A stretch of DNA of 64,000 bases from positions 13,171,334 to 13,235,333 of the forward strand of contig NC_084931.1 of NCBI RefSeq assembly GCF_958298935.1, read 5' to 3'. Of this stretch, positions 47,363 to 59,870 are shown in pieces (the first letter of the stretch is position 1; each line of letters opens with the position of its first letter). Below the pieces are notes generated by a model. The model had not been told where the DNA came from. It was given only the letters and a program-made list of their open reading frames with translations, and ran no database searches. Both the position numbers and the translations under genes were made by a program. This stretch comes from Phragmites australis (Eukaryota; Streptophyta; Magnoliopsida; Poales; Poaceae).

Positions 47363-48391
47363 ATGTTTTGTCGAATATGTATTTGCAGAACATGGGCTTC
47401 GGTCTGTTCGACTGGGCAGCGGGATAGTCTCTGCTATCATCAGTGTCAAGCCTTGTGCAGGAAACTAGAATCTTGATGTTTGAGTTTCAGCCTTTTGTCG
47501 TAGTTAACTGGAGAACATTGGGAAGACTATTCATGCTTCCTACTCTTTTTCGGTGAACCGTATCGTTTCTATCCATTTTAAAGTACCTCGCACCATGAAT
47601 AAAATGAGCCATAATTCTTTTCTTCGTAGCAGTAGCTAAAAATTCTATGTGTTCATATTTTACATTTGATTTTGTTAAGTAATATGCTTATTTTATTTCT
47701 TCGCAGGAGGAATACTCTAAGCTCTTCAAATGTCTTAGTTTGAAACTTGAATCCTAAATAAAATGAGTTCTGAATCATAGTTTTTTTATTTATACAATTT
47801 TAATTAATAATAGGTTTTAGTCTATTCTAATGATCCTTATCAAATCATCTGACTACTCTGAGGTGATCGCACTCTCAGGAAATGAATACAACTAAATCTT
47901 GGCCTAGCCATGCCAATGTACGGCTACTCTACAGGCACATGGCGATGTGGGAGGAGGGGGAGTGGTGGAGATGTGAGGTGGGGGCGACTATAGCGAGGAG
48001 GGCACTGAAAGGGGTAGAAGTCGAGCGGAGCATGTCCGCGTGGTCGCAACCAAGGACATCGCGACTGCATGGGCAGCAGCCAAGCGCGGTGAGCACGTCG
48101 AAGCGGCACGCATACTCGAGAGCGAAAAAGAAACTGTGTCGCGGTTGGCGCCTCAGATGACCGGGGACCTAACACACACCACACCTAGAGAATGAGCTGA
48201 GTGACCTCGACACCTGTGTAGTTGATAGGAGAGAGTACAAGCAGACGCGGTGTGAGTACATGCTGGTTGGCATGAGCTCGCAAATGCAACAATACGCATC
48301 ATTAGTGGCGGTACAACGAGCATTTGGCTTTTCACGTGTGTGGCACATATGTGAGTTACATCGGTTTATATATTATTTTGCTTATTGTCAA
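47363..48391. other. No gene recognised
   Basis: The start may continue the 3' flank of the NPH3 fragment, interrupted by the copia element. A GC-rich patch (47930-48190) has open frames on both strands without recognisable motifs. Confidence 0.4.
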
Positions 48392-49129
48392 TGTAAAGAA
48401 TATAGGGATCTCTACCGAGATGACCCGTAACAATCAGTTTTGGCAGTATCCACTTTCGTTCTTTGGCCCATGACCCCCGCACGACCGTGGCCATGGCCTT
48501 CGCAAGATTCCTCATGACCAGTCCTTACTAGTCACGGGGCAGGTACTCGTCTAGACCAGTCAAGCCTTATTTAATGCCGCTACTCACACTGTTTTCCTTC
48601 TCCAGGCAGTTCGCTCCGGCTGAGACGGCATGGCCGACGCAGAGTTACCATATCCTGTCCCACAACATTACTTGTTATGGGACGGGCTCGCACATGTGAC
48701 AGGGGGCGTGGCAGGCGCGGATGGGAAACCTGCGACAGGACAGGGCAGGTCGGGAGCTTCAGGTGCGATAAACGGGGGTGTGGCTGATGGACGGGACGGG
48801 CACTGCAAGGACACAGGGCAGGCACAACGCATGTATAGTTTTAATGATTATTTATATCGATTTTCTAGGCAGGCATGGATCTTTTTGTTGGGCCCACCTG
48901 TAAGACTTCTACCCATCTGGAATGTAAAGGGGGATATCTTTTGTAAACATGGGAAAAGGAGAAGAACAGACAGGATGTAGGACTATTACCCCACAGGGGA
49001 CCTGGACCTGGATAACTCTGGTGTTCTTGAACAACAAACACACATATTCCATAGGCACACCCGGTACACCGATCACGCACCCACTGTCCAGCATACCCCG
49101 GAATCATTGTCAGAGATTTACCCTCCACA
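48392..49129 (+). repeat. Probable 5' LTR of the Tat-like element
   Basis: Starts TGTAAAGAATATAGGG and ends CCCTCCACA one base before the primer binding site. The 3' border is well placed by the PBS. The 5' border is inferred from the TG start only. Confidence 0.5.
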
Positions 49130-49130
49130 T

Positions 49131-49150
49131 TTGGCGCGCCAGGTAGGGGG
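49131..49150 (+). other. Primer binding site of the Tat-like element
   Basis: TTGGCGCGCCAGGTAGGGGG matches the PBS and following leader seen in many grass Tat-lineage gypsy elements, where it differs from the initiator-Met type. It lies 49 bases before the gag ATG. Confidence 0.8.
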
Positions 49151-49198
49151 CGCGTTTTCGAGTTCTTGTATGTGCCGTTAATTTCTTTTGGGGTATCC

Positions 49199-49530
49199 AT
49201 GTTCGAATCCCCGACGACCGACAAGTCCCGCTCGGAGGATCCGAGTCGCTGCGAGGTGTTTTTCATGGGATACAACCCAAACAAACCCGATATGTTCCAG
49301 AGTTAGGACATTGGACCAGTATCCAAAGGCCTCGGGGTTTGACGAAGAGCAGCAGAGGCATCCATGTTCCCAGCGCCGACGGGAGCTCACGGACCGCACG
49401 TCTCGGGGGAACCAGCCTCATCAACGGCAGCCCCACCCAGAGGAGCGCTCACCACATCGGGAAGGTCAACACCTAGCCCTGTGGTGCAAACTAAAACCAT
49501 CGGTCAAGTATGATCTGATCAGGTAAAAGG
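49199..49530 (+). pseudogene. Tat-like gag N-terminal fragment
   Basis: The ATG at 49199 opens MFESPTTDKSRSEDPSRCEV, which stops after about 35 codons. In other frames a Ser/Pro-rich stretch (FPAPTGAHGPHVSGEP, TTSGRSTPSP) follows, typical of the low-complexity gag N-terminus. Frame changes and stops make it non-functional. The stretch 49530-50456 has no domain I can recognise. Confidence 0.55.
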
Positions 49531-50456
49531 GTACCCAGAAACTAATCAGGTGTGTTGTTTCTCCGAGCAGGTTCAACCCGAGGATGGACAGAGGGGTCCA
49601 CACTTTGCACTTCTGACATGGGTAATAACCACTTCCCGTTGGGTACCAGGACTCCAGAAAGGTAACCCTCTCCTCCCCCGGTACTGACCACCCATCGATA
49701 GGAAGGGGAATCTTTGTCCTACCTTGCAGGATTTCAAGATGCCACACGTGCAATACTGGTCCCTAAGCGAGGCATGCTTCCACCAACCAAGAACGAACAA
49801 GCACATGACCCTGTACCGTCAGGTACATGGTTCAATTATGTTTTTCCAATTAGTAATAGCATTGCAAAGTATGAGGGCATCTTATCTAGAACACGAGCAG
49901 CACCCGCACGGAGGGAGTAACACCTACTAGTGATGAGGGACTCCATACTGGGTGTGACCCTAGCGATAAACAGTTTTCCAATGCTCAGACCAGACGATGG
50001 CGACATACCACTCCGAAGTAAGAAAGCTAGAGTGACGTGCCATTAACCAGGAAGTCACGCATGTCCCTCGCAAGGACTACTTCCTTGGTCAATGGGCTAG
50101 TCCGTCTAGCGTCTTCTTGCAAACCCGCCCTGGTCGGAGTCTTTGGGAAAAGGATTCACACGACCACCCACCACGGTCTCGAGCTAAGGTGGAAGGGATG
50201 CTCTGCTAGGAAACGGAACAACAGAGTCAACACCTTTGGAGGTAACGCCTTCCTCGGTGCCGTCGACCTTGGGTGGCCATCATGTGGTCGCCCTGCTCGA
50301 TTCGGGTACAGCCTGGATGGATCAGATCTTGGACTATCATCAGAATCAAGCAGCCCCTGATGATAATGTGTGAGTAGAAAGGGTCACGTGGGCAGACCGC
50401 GAGAATCCTCCTTGGGCGAGGGATGCCTCTACCACCAAGGGAGCAACGACTCTATA

Positions 50457-50550
50457 CAAAATACATCTCTTAGGATGGGGGGAGCACAGCGTTCCCTAGC
50501 ATCCTCGGAGGCATATGTGGAGGTCGAACCTTACACCGCCCTCCAGGATT
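50457..50550 (+). pseudogene. Integrase zinc-finger region, left of nested insertion
   Basis: In shifting frames this reads EGICGGRTL and YTALQD, matching the segment of gypsy integrases before the second half of the HHCC finger (EGICGxHxGGRTL in the family). It breaks at GGATT (50546-50550), the target site of the nested gypsy element, and resumes at 59192. Confidence 0.6.
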
Positions 50551-53500
50551 TGTGAGGAACCATCCAAACATTATTCTAATTAATCATCAGGAGGATCATC
50601 ATTCATAAATACCACCTCAATGATTAACCAGAATGCCATCCCGGTAGTCCTGACACGTGTTTTGTGCCCAAGATCGGAACACATGCCTTTCCAACATGTA
50701 CATCACAACATAGTTTGAGAAAGAGCGAGTAATTAAAGTTATATTACAAGTTCTTAAGCATGTAACCATTTGCAACAGTTGACACAAAGAGAAACTACGC
50801 AGCGGAATATTTAAACATTAACAACAACAAAAGGAGAGTGGAATCATATGCCCTTAGGCTCCACCCCAAAAGCTATACCTCACCAGAGTAGGATGCACTA
50901 CTCTTGCCCACCACCTACATCGGCGGGCACGAAGTAGCCAAACATCGCCTCACCCTCACAAGCAGAACCTGAAAGCACAGGCATGAGTATGAAAGTACTC
51001 GCAAGACTTAAACCATATAGAGCACATATACTTAGCTCGACTCAAAGGATTATGTATTGAGCTGTTAGCAAGAGTAAGCCACAAGATTGAGTAAAACATA
51101 TGCGGTAAGCAACCTAGACCATATGGGTGAGCATCTATACTTAACTCAAAAACAACTACCTTTCTACCCTGTAAACCACAACTTGAACATGTATGTATAG
51201 CAACCATAGTATCTCATCAACAAACTACCAACCAAAACCATCATATCATAACCTTATCCCACATTCGTAAACTCTACGACTGATACAAATGAAACAAAAG
51301 TATGCTCATGACCGAGAGCGCGGCAATTCGAATTGTTCTTACACCCTGCAGGGGGGTACAACTTTACCCACACAACTCGAGGACCATTCGGCTTGTGCTA
51401 CTCACGAAAGTACACACAAGGGGGGTACTCGAGTCAACCTTTCTCATACCCGGAACCACCCACTTGCAATGCCCCAATGGCACCGGCGTTACCGCGAGAG
51501 TGTCCCGGACACCTCCGGCTCCCCGCTACCTTACTTCTCCTTTTCTTTTTCTCTTACGCATCATAGAGCCGCAAAGCAAGTGTCGGCATGACATATGATA
51601 ATCGGCTTACCTTACCATTCGATCATCATGTGGTGAGTACGGAAAGTGCTAGAGACAACTGTATCGACGGATAGCCTTAAACGATGCAAGCGTTCTATGG
51701 CATCCGGGCTCCTCTCTCGAACTACCCATAGGACTCCTCCTAGGCAGAAGGTACCCCTAACACCACCCACATCTCGCCCCAATCTCACATCTCAACCTCA
51801 TCTTTGTATCTGTAAACAGTGATTAAGCCCTAAGCTCATGAACAACGGCAGCACGATCGCTCAACTTCTACTAAGGACCTAAGCATTTCGAATAAACCTT
51901 GAAGATAGACAACAACTATATCATCAAGGCTACAAGGATAAGGATTCATCAATAAGTCAAGGTAGAGATAATGCATCAACATAGGTTCTACCCATATCTA
52001 CTCAACACATGCAAACATACATAAAGCATAATTTATCAATTTTAGACTCCATTTAAATTGAACAAAGGGTGCAGTATGCTTAGATACTTGCCTTTCTGCT
52101 CTGGGGTTTCCCCGATACTTCCTGAACATAACTCGCAGAAGTGGTGTGCCTCGATGTCACCCTCGATCACACTCGCATCACGCTCTGGATCTTCGTTCAC
52201 TAATGAAGAATGTGTGCAATGGTGAGCATGAAGGAGGTGCAATGCTTCATGACATGAGTTTAAAGCATTAACAATTTCCTTAACTTTACTTATCGTTAAA
52301 CATTTACTATTTTCTGGATTACTTAAGCTTAAAACAAAGCTTAGCCTTAATTAGAAAATTAACTATTCCTAGCATGAGTGTGTGCATTTTTACTGAATAG
52401 GGCATAAATTAAAAATATTTACAAAATTGATTTCACCAATTTTGGAGCTACCAATAATTTATTATGGATTAATGAAGATCAAACCCATTTTATCAAACCA
52501 TGAGATTTAAATACATATTTCATAGCTCCAAGTATTTTTAAAATGTAGATTATGCTCACACAAACCCAACAAAATTGGTTTCACTATTTTGGAGCAATAT
52601 TCTATTTTCTATGCATTTTACAAATCTCAGCTGATTTAATAGTTGAACGAATATTCTATTTCACATTTACCGATTAAATCCGAATATTAAATGGGCCAAA
52701 AACTTTTTGCACCTAGGCCGAGCTAGCCACGATCACTGACAGCGGGCTCGGGCACATTTGACCACGGTTCAAAATCGACCCGCGCCTAGGGCACACGGTG
52801 CCGGCGGCACGGGCAAACTTGCCGGCGGCGAACGGCAGCGCGGCGCGGTCAGTGGAGGGCACCGGTGGCACCAGCATGACACGGGGGACTCGATTGAGGG
52901 TCATCTGGTCACCAACGATGGCCGGAGGGCGGCCATCAATGACAAACGGCGGCAATTAACAGTGGCGGCTCGGTCAAGCACGCCAACGGTGAAACGACGG
53001 CGTAATTGACCCGGCCGAGCACTCCTACAGCATCTACAACATCTACTCCTATAGCATCGACGATGGCCCGGTTGGCAATGTGCGCCAAGGTGGTGGCGGT
53101 AGGCGGCTCACGCGACGAAGCGTGTCGGTGTGTCGGTGATATTCCAAAAAGGAAACGGTGTGCGCACTAGTTATACGAGGGCACGAGGAAGGTCACCACA
53201 CAACAAGATGGGACGGAGAGGCAGCGAGTCAGCGGCTCGGCGTTGAGGTGCAGGGTGGTGCTATCGGAGCCGAGGAAGACTATGCCCGCGCGGTGAATCC
53301 GGCAGAGGAAGGGTGGAATCTGCGTGAGAGGCGGTCAGTGATGCTCCCTGGGTTCTCCCTCTTGCGTCTTGCAGCTCGGGCTCGACGGAGTCATGCTCAG
53401 GCACGGTGAATTTGGATGCAGCCGCTGTTGTGGCGCTCTGCTCTCTGTGCTTGAGGCCAAGTGAGAGAGGGAGGAGTGAGCAGAGAGAGAGCGAGGGCAG

Positions 53501-54128
53501 GGAGAGGAAAAGGACCGCAACCACGCCTCAGTGTTGTGCTCCGGTTTGTCCAGTGATGTGGCCGGCCTCCAAAGTCCACAAAACCGGTGCCACCCTCTGC
53601 ACAAAGCTCGGTGATACAGGGAGAGAGCGAGAGAAAGAGAGGATGACGGGTGGGGCCCCCTAAACAGTGACGATCGAAGCAAAATATCCCCTCCACTTCT
53701 TCTATTCAAAAGAACACCTTCCCGTAGTCCAAAAATTACAGGACAAATTTTGTGTGAAACTACAATTCATGTGCAACCCATTTTAACTGGTTTGACCCAT
53801 AATGCCTGAAACAATTTCAAACTAAACTTCTCCAAAATTGCCACCTTTTCTAACTTGTGGTAATTTTTGTGCCTTCAAAACTATCTCCAAAAATTCAGAA
53901 AAATTCATTTATATTCTGCATATTGCATGGACTAATTTCTAAAATTGTTTCCAACCCTATGTTGTATAGCAATATTGTGATTTGCTTAACAATGCACCAA
54001 TTAACATTGATTTTCACAAATTATGTTTAATTGAAAATGCATGTTCATAATTCATCAAAACAATTAAGCATGATGCCAATGATGCTTATGATGCTTAATG
54101 ACATGCTTAAGCAATTTGGGCTGTTACA
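50551..54128 (-). repeat. 3' LTR of the nested gypsy element (3.6 kb)
   Basis: On the minus strand it starts TGTAACAGCCC and ends CCTCACA. The ends match 58440-59191. The middle (51130-53955), absent from the other copy, contains a stretch related to the truncated LTR at 5343-7158 and a GC-rich part (52740-53660). The latter probably includes the promoter and leader. Confidence 0.9.
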
Positions 54129-54146
54129 AAACTCCCCCCTTAAAAG
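54129..54146 (-). other. Polypurine tract of the nested gypsy element
   Basis: On the minus strand CTTTTAAGGGGGGAGTTT lies directly before the LTR start TGTAACAG. This is the expected primer site for plus-strand DNA synthesis and fixes the element's orientation. Confidence 0.8.
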
Positions 54147-54565
54147 AATCTCGTCCCGAGATTCGGGTGAGGTGCAGGGAAGAGAGCACGGAAAAGGAGT
54201 TTCCAGGACTGGGACAACAACAGGATCACTAGGTGATACGACAGTTTTGCATGGCATATTTACCTAGACAAGTTAATCTCATAACAAGGATATCACAAGA
54301 TAACAAGGTAGGTGTCAGGTGAGTGACGGTGGGGTCATCATCTTTTCTCATCTCAGTTCAGTGACATGACAAAGTTACAGCCTGTATTTATATTCATGAG
54401 AGAACAAAGGTGAGGGTGGTCTCCTTGGTGACTTGATGGTGATTGTGTACATATATAAGAAAAACAGGAATACCAGATTCCAACTAACTCACGGGTGGTG
54501 TGGGCAGAATGACGGAACTTTCATCTACATAAAAGTGAAAGCATCTCAACATCATGCAGGGTGTT

Positions 54566-57500
54566 TCATGACGTCTTCATTACCATAGCACCATTTACAC
54601 GTGGTGAGGAATAGAAAATAGTGCAACCCTCACAACTTGGAGAAAAACTCGGGATAATCGGCACGAAGCCAATCCTCACGTTCCCACGTCGCTTCGCCTT
54701 CAGAGTGATTATCCACTGAACCTTGAGAAACTTAATTGACTTGCGCCCCGTCTTCCGTTCGGCTTCCTCAAAAATATGAATCAGATGTTCACAATAGGAG
54801 AGATCCGGCTGCAATTTTTGGTTTGCAACTTCAATGACTTCGGTTGGGACTCGAAGACATTTCTTCAATTGAGAGACATGGAAGACGTTGTGCACGACGG
54901 AGAGGGATGGAGGCAAGTCCAACGGATAGGCCACCTCGCCACGTCGAGCAATGATTTGAAATGGGCCAACATAGCGAGGTGCTAGCTTCCCTCTGACTTA
55001 AAAGCGTCAAACCCCTTTGAGAGGTGACACCTTAAGACAAACAAAATCCCCAATCTCGAACACAAGATCTTGTCTGTGGCGATCTGTATAGCTCTTTTGT
55101 CGAGACTGAGCTGTGAGGATACTTTTGTGAATCGTTAGAACATATTCTTCTGCCTCCTATTCAGATCGACCTGAGTAAAAGTGTACTTGAGACTTTTATG
55201 ATCCATATAGATATGGCAGAGATTTCCCAATAGATAATGGCGCCAGATCTTCAAGGCATGGACAACTACCGCGAGCTCTAAATCATGGGTTGCGTAGTTC
55301 TCCTCATGGCGCTTCAATTGTCGTGAGGCATAAGCAACAACTTGGCCTTCTTGCATGAGGACACATCCGAGGCCTATGCGGGAAGCATCACAATAGACAT
55401 CAAAACCCTTGTTCACTTCAAGCTGAGCAAGAACGGGAGCGGTCGTGAGTAGTTCCTTCAAGGTTTGGAAAGCTGACTCACATCCACTGGACCACTTGAA
55501 CACGCTGCCTTGCTTCAATAGCTCTGTCATGGGCTTGGCAATTTTGGAGAAATTCTCGATGAACCGACGGTAATAGCCCACCAGTCCGAGAAAACTCCGG
55601 ATGTCGGTGACATTCTTGGGCTAAGCCCAATTGAGTACATCTTGTACCTTGCTTGGGTAAACGACACACTGTTCGCAGATAGAACATGCCCTAAAAAGAT
55701 GACCTCATTGAGCCAGAACTCACATTTACTACACTTGGCATAGAGTTGGTGATCTCAAACTCAGCCAAGGACAACATGGAGGTGCTCAAAATGTTCCTCT
55801 TCCGTCTTGGAGTAGATAAGAATGTCATCGATGAAAACTATGACAAACTTGTCGAGTTCCTCATGAAGACTGTGTTCATCAAGTACAAAAAAAACATCGG
55901 TGTGTTAGTCAAGCCGAAAGACATGACGGTGAACTCATAAAGCCCGTAGCGGGTGGAGAAAGCCATTTTCGGAATATCCTCTCGTCGGACCTTGATTTGA
56001 TGATAGCCCAGTCTCAAGTCAATCTTAGATAAGACTCGGGCACCGGTCAACTGATCGAATAGAATATCGATTCTAGGAAGCGAGTACTTATTCTTAACAG
56101 TGATCTCATTCAGAGGACGGTAATCCACACACATCCGCAAAGTGCCATCCTTCTTCTTGACAAAGATCGCCGGGCATCCCCAGGGTGAGGAGCTCGGACG
56201 AATGAAGCCCTTCGCAAGCAATTCCTGAATTTGCTTCTTCAATTCTGCTCACTCATTTGGTGGCATCTTATATGACCTTTTTCAAATTGGGGCCGTACCG
56301 GGGACAAGATCAATATAGAATTCTACTGCTCTGTCGGGTGGCATTCGTAGCGGTTCTTCCGGGAAGACATCAGGAAATTCACAAACCACATGAATATTCA
56401 GAAGATCTGTGGCTGTGGCAACCATCAGAACATATATGTGGAGAGCTCCTTCTCCAAGGTGAAGAGAAACCCGTTCACCCCTTGGACTTTTGAGAAACAC
56501 GAATCTCTTGGCACAATCAAGTCGAGCACTATATTGTGCTAACCAATTCATTCCTAAAATTACGTCCATTCCTCTAGTATCTAGCACGATCAAATTTCCA
56601 GAAAACTAAACTCCCTCAATGAGAATCTTAGCCTTAGGAACAACCCGATTGATTATTAACTTAGTCCCGAGTGCATCGATATGGTAGGTAGAAGGCAAGG
56701 TCTTGATAACTATATTGTGTCTCAAAGCATAACCCACCTTGATAAATGAATCGGATGCACCAGAATCAAAAAGAACAACTACGGGATGAGAATTCAGGAG
56801 TAGTGTACCAACGAGCACGCTATCGTCCTTCTGAGCCCCTTCATTGGTGACGCGGCGCACTTGGCCACGCTTGGGAACGTGTCTAGCCTGGGAGGCTTGT
56901 GGAGTAGATTGAGCGGGTGGTGGCCTTGGAGCAGTCACCACGGCTCCCCGCTTGGGGTAAGGGCAATCACGTGCATAGTGCCCAACGCGCCCACAATTGT
57001 AGCACAGGCCGCCAGGGCCACCTGTCACACTCACTTGGGATCCTGCGGGTCTTGAAGGTTGTACTTGCGGAGTGGAGGGTGACGAGCGTCGTACTATCCA
57101 CATCGGCCATGGAGTAGTCAAGGCCGACATGTGAGATGGTGGAGGTTGACTCTCCGTGCGGATAGGTTGAGAGGTCCCACCCAAAGAAGGCGACAGAACC
57201 CTCTTACGTTTCTTCTCCTCTTGATGGCCCTTCATCTTGAACTCAACGGTGAGGGAGGTGCTCACCAACCTGTTGAAGTCGGTGAACTCATGAGCTGACA
57301 AGCGGTCTTGCATCTTGAGAGAGAGGCCGTTCACAAAGCGGTATTGCTTTCGCTCGTTAGTGTTGACCTTGTCTGGTGCATATTGTGCAAAGTGGTTGAA
57401 CACTGCACATACTCCATAACAGATCTGCCCTATTGTTGAAGATCCAGGATCTCCTACTTCTTTATTTCCATTATGCCCTTGGGAATGTGATAATCATGGA

Positions 57501-57840
57501 ATGCCTGGCAGAACTCCGCCGAAGACACCCGGTGGTTGGCAGGGTGCATGGCCAAATAGTTGAACCACCACGCGCCCGTCGCACCTTGAAGTTGGTGGGC
57601 AGCGAAAAGCGCCTTCTCGTGGTCTTCACATCTAAGGAGAGTGGGCTTCTACTCGATAGTTCTAAGCCAATGGTTTTCATCGAGAGGATCCTCAGCACAT
57701 GTGAAGGTGGGTGGTTGAGTCCTGAGGAAATGGCGTCTGGCTCCACCTCCTCCTTAAGGGGCCGTATTACGCACGAGAGCTTCGAGGAGTGCCATCTGAG
57801 CTTGACAGTTTTGTTCAATTTGCATAAGCACATCCGCCAT
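54566..57840 (-). pseudogene. Chromoviral gag-pol polyprotein without integrase core
   Basis: Read from the ATG at 57840 (MADVLMQIEQNCQAQMALLE). Gag includes AFHDYHIPKGIME-like motifs and a CCHC knuckle (CYNCGRVGHYARDC). Protease has LFDSGASDSFI (56770). Reverse transcriptase spans about 56242-55680, with [16 protein letters not shown] and a FIDD box near 55820-55850. RNase H lies at 55581-55135 ([30 protein letters not shown]). Near 55130 it jumps to the integrase C-terminus ([32 protein letters not shown]) and a tail ending at 54566. The integrase zinc finger and DDE core are missing. Stops and frameshifts occur in gag and RT. Confidence 0.9.
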
Positions 57841-58423
57841 GCTCGGCGGGCGGTGGAGGGTTGTTCTCGTTAGAACCCTCGGGAAGGTCTCCGAGACTAT
57901 GGCGGGTTCTCATCCTGTTGCAACGACAAGATGCAGAGGGGAAAGTCAAACTCTGACACAACCTAAAAGCATTCACCAGATATCGTTTGCTTGGACCCTT
58001 AATACCTTATATATGGAAACATGTATGCATATTGCCAATAGTGAACAATGAATGCATGCTCGATTCCTATTTACCGTTTCTTTCTCGAGCGTGTCTCTCC
58101 ACAACAAATATCAAGATCACATGCATTTATATAACCAATCATCACCCTTTGCCTCGCACTGGTTGAGTCCCCGATATTTACCGACACCAAGATGCATTCC
58201 TTGCCTTTTCCATTGATGCAACATAAATCATAAATGCATCATAATGCAAAAATAAACAACTCAAGCGTCACTTATACCCACAGTTTACACTTTGGGGCAT
58301 AATATAGCAGGTTCATACATATTTGCAGGAAGAGGCACAAATAAACTTTAGTGAGTTGATTAGTGAGGTTGACATACTTACTAAACAACGTCTTAAGTGT
58401 TTTTAGGCTACTTCATTAAACTA

Positions 58424-58435
58424 GGCTCTGATACC
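58424..58435 (-). other. Primer binding site of the nested gypsy element
   Basis: On the minus strand GGTATCAGAGCC lies four bases after the LTR end (CCTCACA). It matches the initiator-Met tRNA-type site. Confidence 0.78.
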
Positions 58436-58439
58436 GTGC

Positions 58440-59191
58440 TGTGAGGAATCATCCAAACAATATTCTAATTATTCATCAGGAGGATCATCATTCATAAATA
58501 CCACCTCAATAACCAGAATGCCATCCCGGTAGTCCCGGCACGTGTTTTGCGCCCAAGGAACACATGCCTTTCCAACATGTACATCACAACATAGTTTAAG
58601 AAAGAGCGAGTAATTGAAGTTATATTACAAGTTCTTAAGCATGCAACCATTTGCAACAGTTTACACAAAGAGAAACTACACAGCGGAAGATTAAAACCTT
58701 AACAACAACAAAAGGAGAGTGGAACCATATGCCCTTAGGCTCCACCCCGAAAGGTACGCCTCACTAGAGTAGGATGCACTACTCTTACCCACCACCTGCA
58801 TCGGCAGACATGAAGTAGCCAAACATCGCCTCACCCTCACCAGCAGAACCTGAAAGCACAGGCATGAGTACGAAAGTACTTGCAAGACTTAAACCATATA
58901 GAGCACATATATAGATCTACTCCAAGGATTATGCATTGAGTTGTTAGCAAGAGTAGGTCACAATGTTAAGTAAAACATATGTGGTAAGCAACCTAGACAC
59001 ATATGGGTGAGCATCTACCACCCTATGTTGTATTACAATATTGTGAGTTGCTTAACAATGCACCAATTAACATTGATTTTCTCAAATTATACAATTAAAA
59101 ATGCATGTTCATAATTCATCAAAACAATTAAGCATGATGCCAATGATGCTTATGATGCTTAATGACATGCTTAAGCCATTGGGTTGTTACA
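58440..59191 (-). repeat. 5' LTR of the nested gypsy element, internally deleted
   Basis: Only 752 bp remain. 58440-59017 matches 50551-51127 and 59018-59191 matches about 53953-54128. The missing 2.8 kb would contain most promoter sequence, so this copy probably cannot be transcribed from its own LTR. Confidence 0.9.
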
Positions 59192-59870
59192 GGATGCTTG
59201 CGAGTTGGTGAAACGATGTGAGTCGTGCCAGTACCACGGCCGAAATGGCAACCTACCAGCCCAGGCTCTGCAAACTATACCACTCTCTCGACCTTTCCAT
59301 GTCTAGGGGTCGACATCGCGGGACCGTTCCCTAAAGCCCCTGACTGTTTTAAATTCCTACGTGTGGTAGTCGACAAGTCCACAAAGTGGATAGAACCCGA
59401 GCCCGTTAGGGAGATCACCGCCACAGCAGCAATTAAGGTCCATACGAGCGCTGGTAGTGCAGCTAGGCAGTCCAAGTCAGATAAACATGGATAACGGAAC
59501 TCGATATGCCAGTTGAGAATCACACGCTGGTCGCCTTGAACGGCCAGCCATCTGGGCCTGAACAAGTGGCCGGGTGAGGACAAAGATAAAACCTCAGGTG
59601 AAGAGTTTCGCGAACGTGCTCTAAGGCTCGAGCAGCCCGGTCCCAACAAGGCCTCAGGCGCCACCGCGACCACTATGCGCGGGAAGGGCACTGGTCATGG
59701 GCGACCTCGACCTGGGTTTAGTCTATGGCTGGGTAGGTTGTAATAAGCTCCTCCCGGGGAGGGAGGGGTGCTCTAAAGCAACCTACAGTTCCCCGGCCTG
59801 ACGGGGTTAGGTTACCTAGTGTGGTCAGCCACAAATTACACAGCCCACAAAATGCCGGTCCTGTGTATGA
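59192..59870 (+). pseudogene. Tat-like integrase, right of nested insertion
   Basis: The frame resumes ACELVKRCESCQYHGR (last cysteines of the zinc finger), then GVDIAGPFPKAPDCFKFLR and VVVDKSTKWIEPEPV, which contain the first catalytic aspartate. Decay follows: a DNGTRYA-like second aspartate region near 59486 and a C-terminal QQGLRRHRDHYAREG stretch at 59640-59680. The glutamate region is not intact. It joins 50457-50550 across the nested element. Confidence 0.75.

Larger units (their letters stand above)
50551..59191 (-). mobile_element. Chromodomain-type Ty3/gypsy element, nested
   Basis: Two homologous LTRs (50551-54128 and 58440-59191) bound a minus-strand internal region with PBS, gag-pol and polypurine tract. 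Flanks are GGATT and GGATG, a 5-bp duplication with one difference. The C-terminal sequence after integrase and the overall layout place it with chromoviral (Tekay/Del-type) elements. The right LTR has lost about 2.8 kb and the integrase core is deleted, so it is defective. It interrupts the integrase of a Tat-like element. Confidence 0.9.

Noticed and set aside
52713..53709. Several open frames of 80-120 codons in a GC-rich region
   Set aside because: They lie inside a long LTR, overlap on both strands and show no domain; probably LTR leader sequence.
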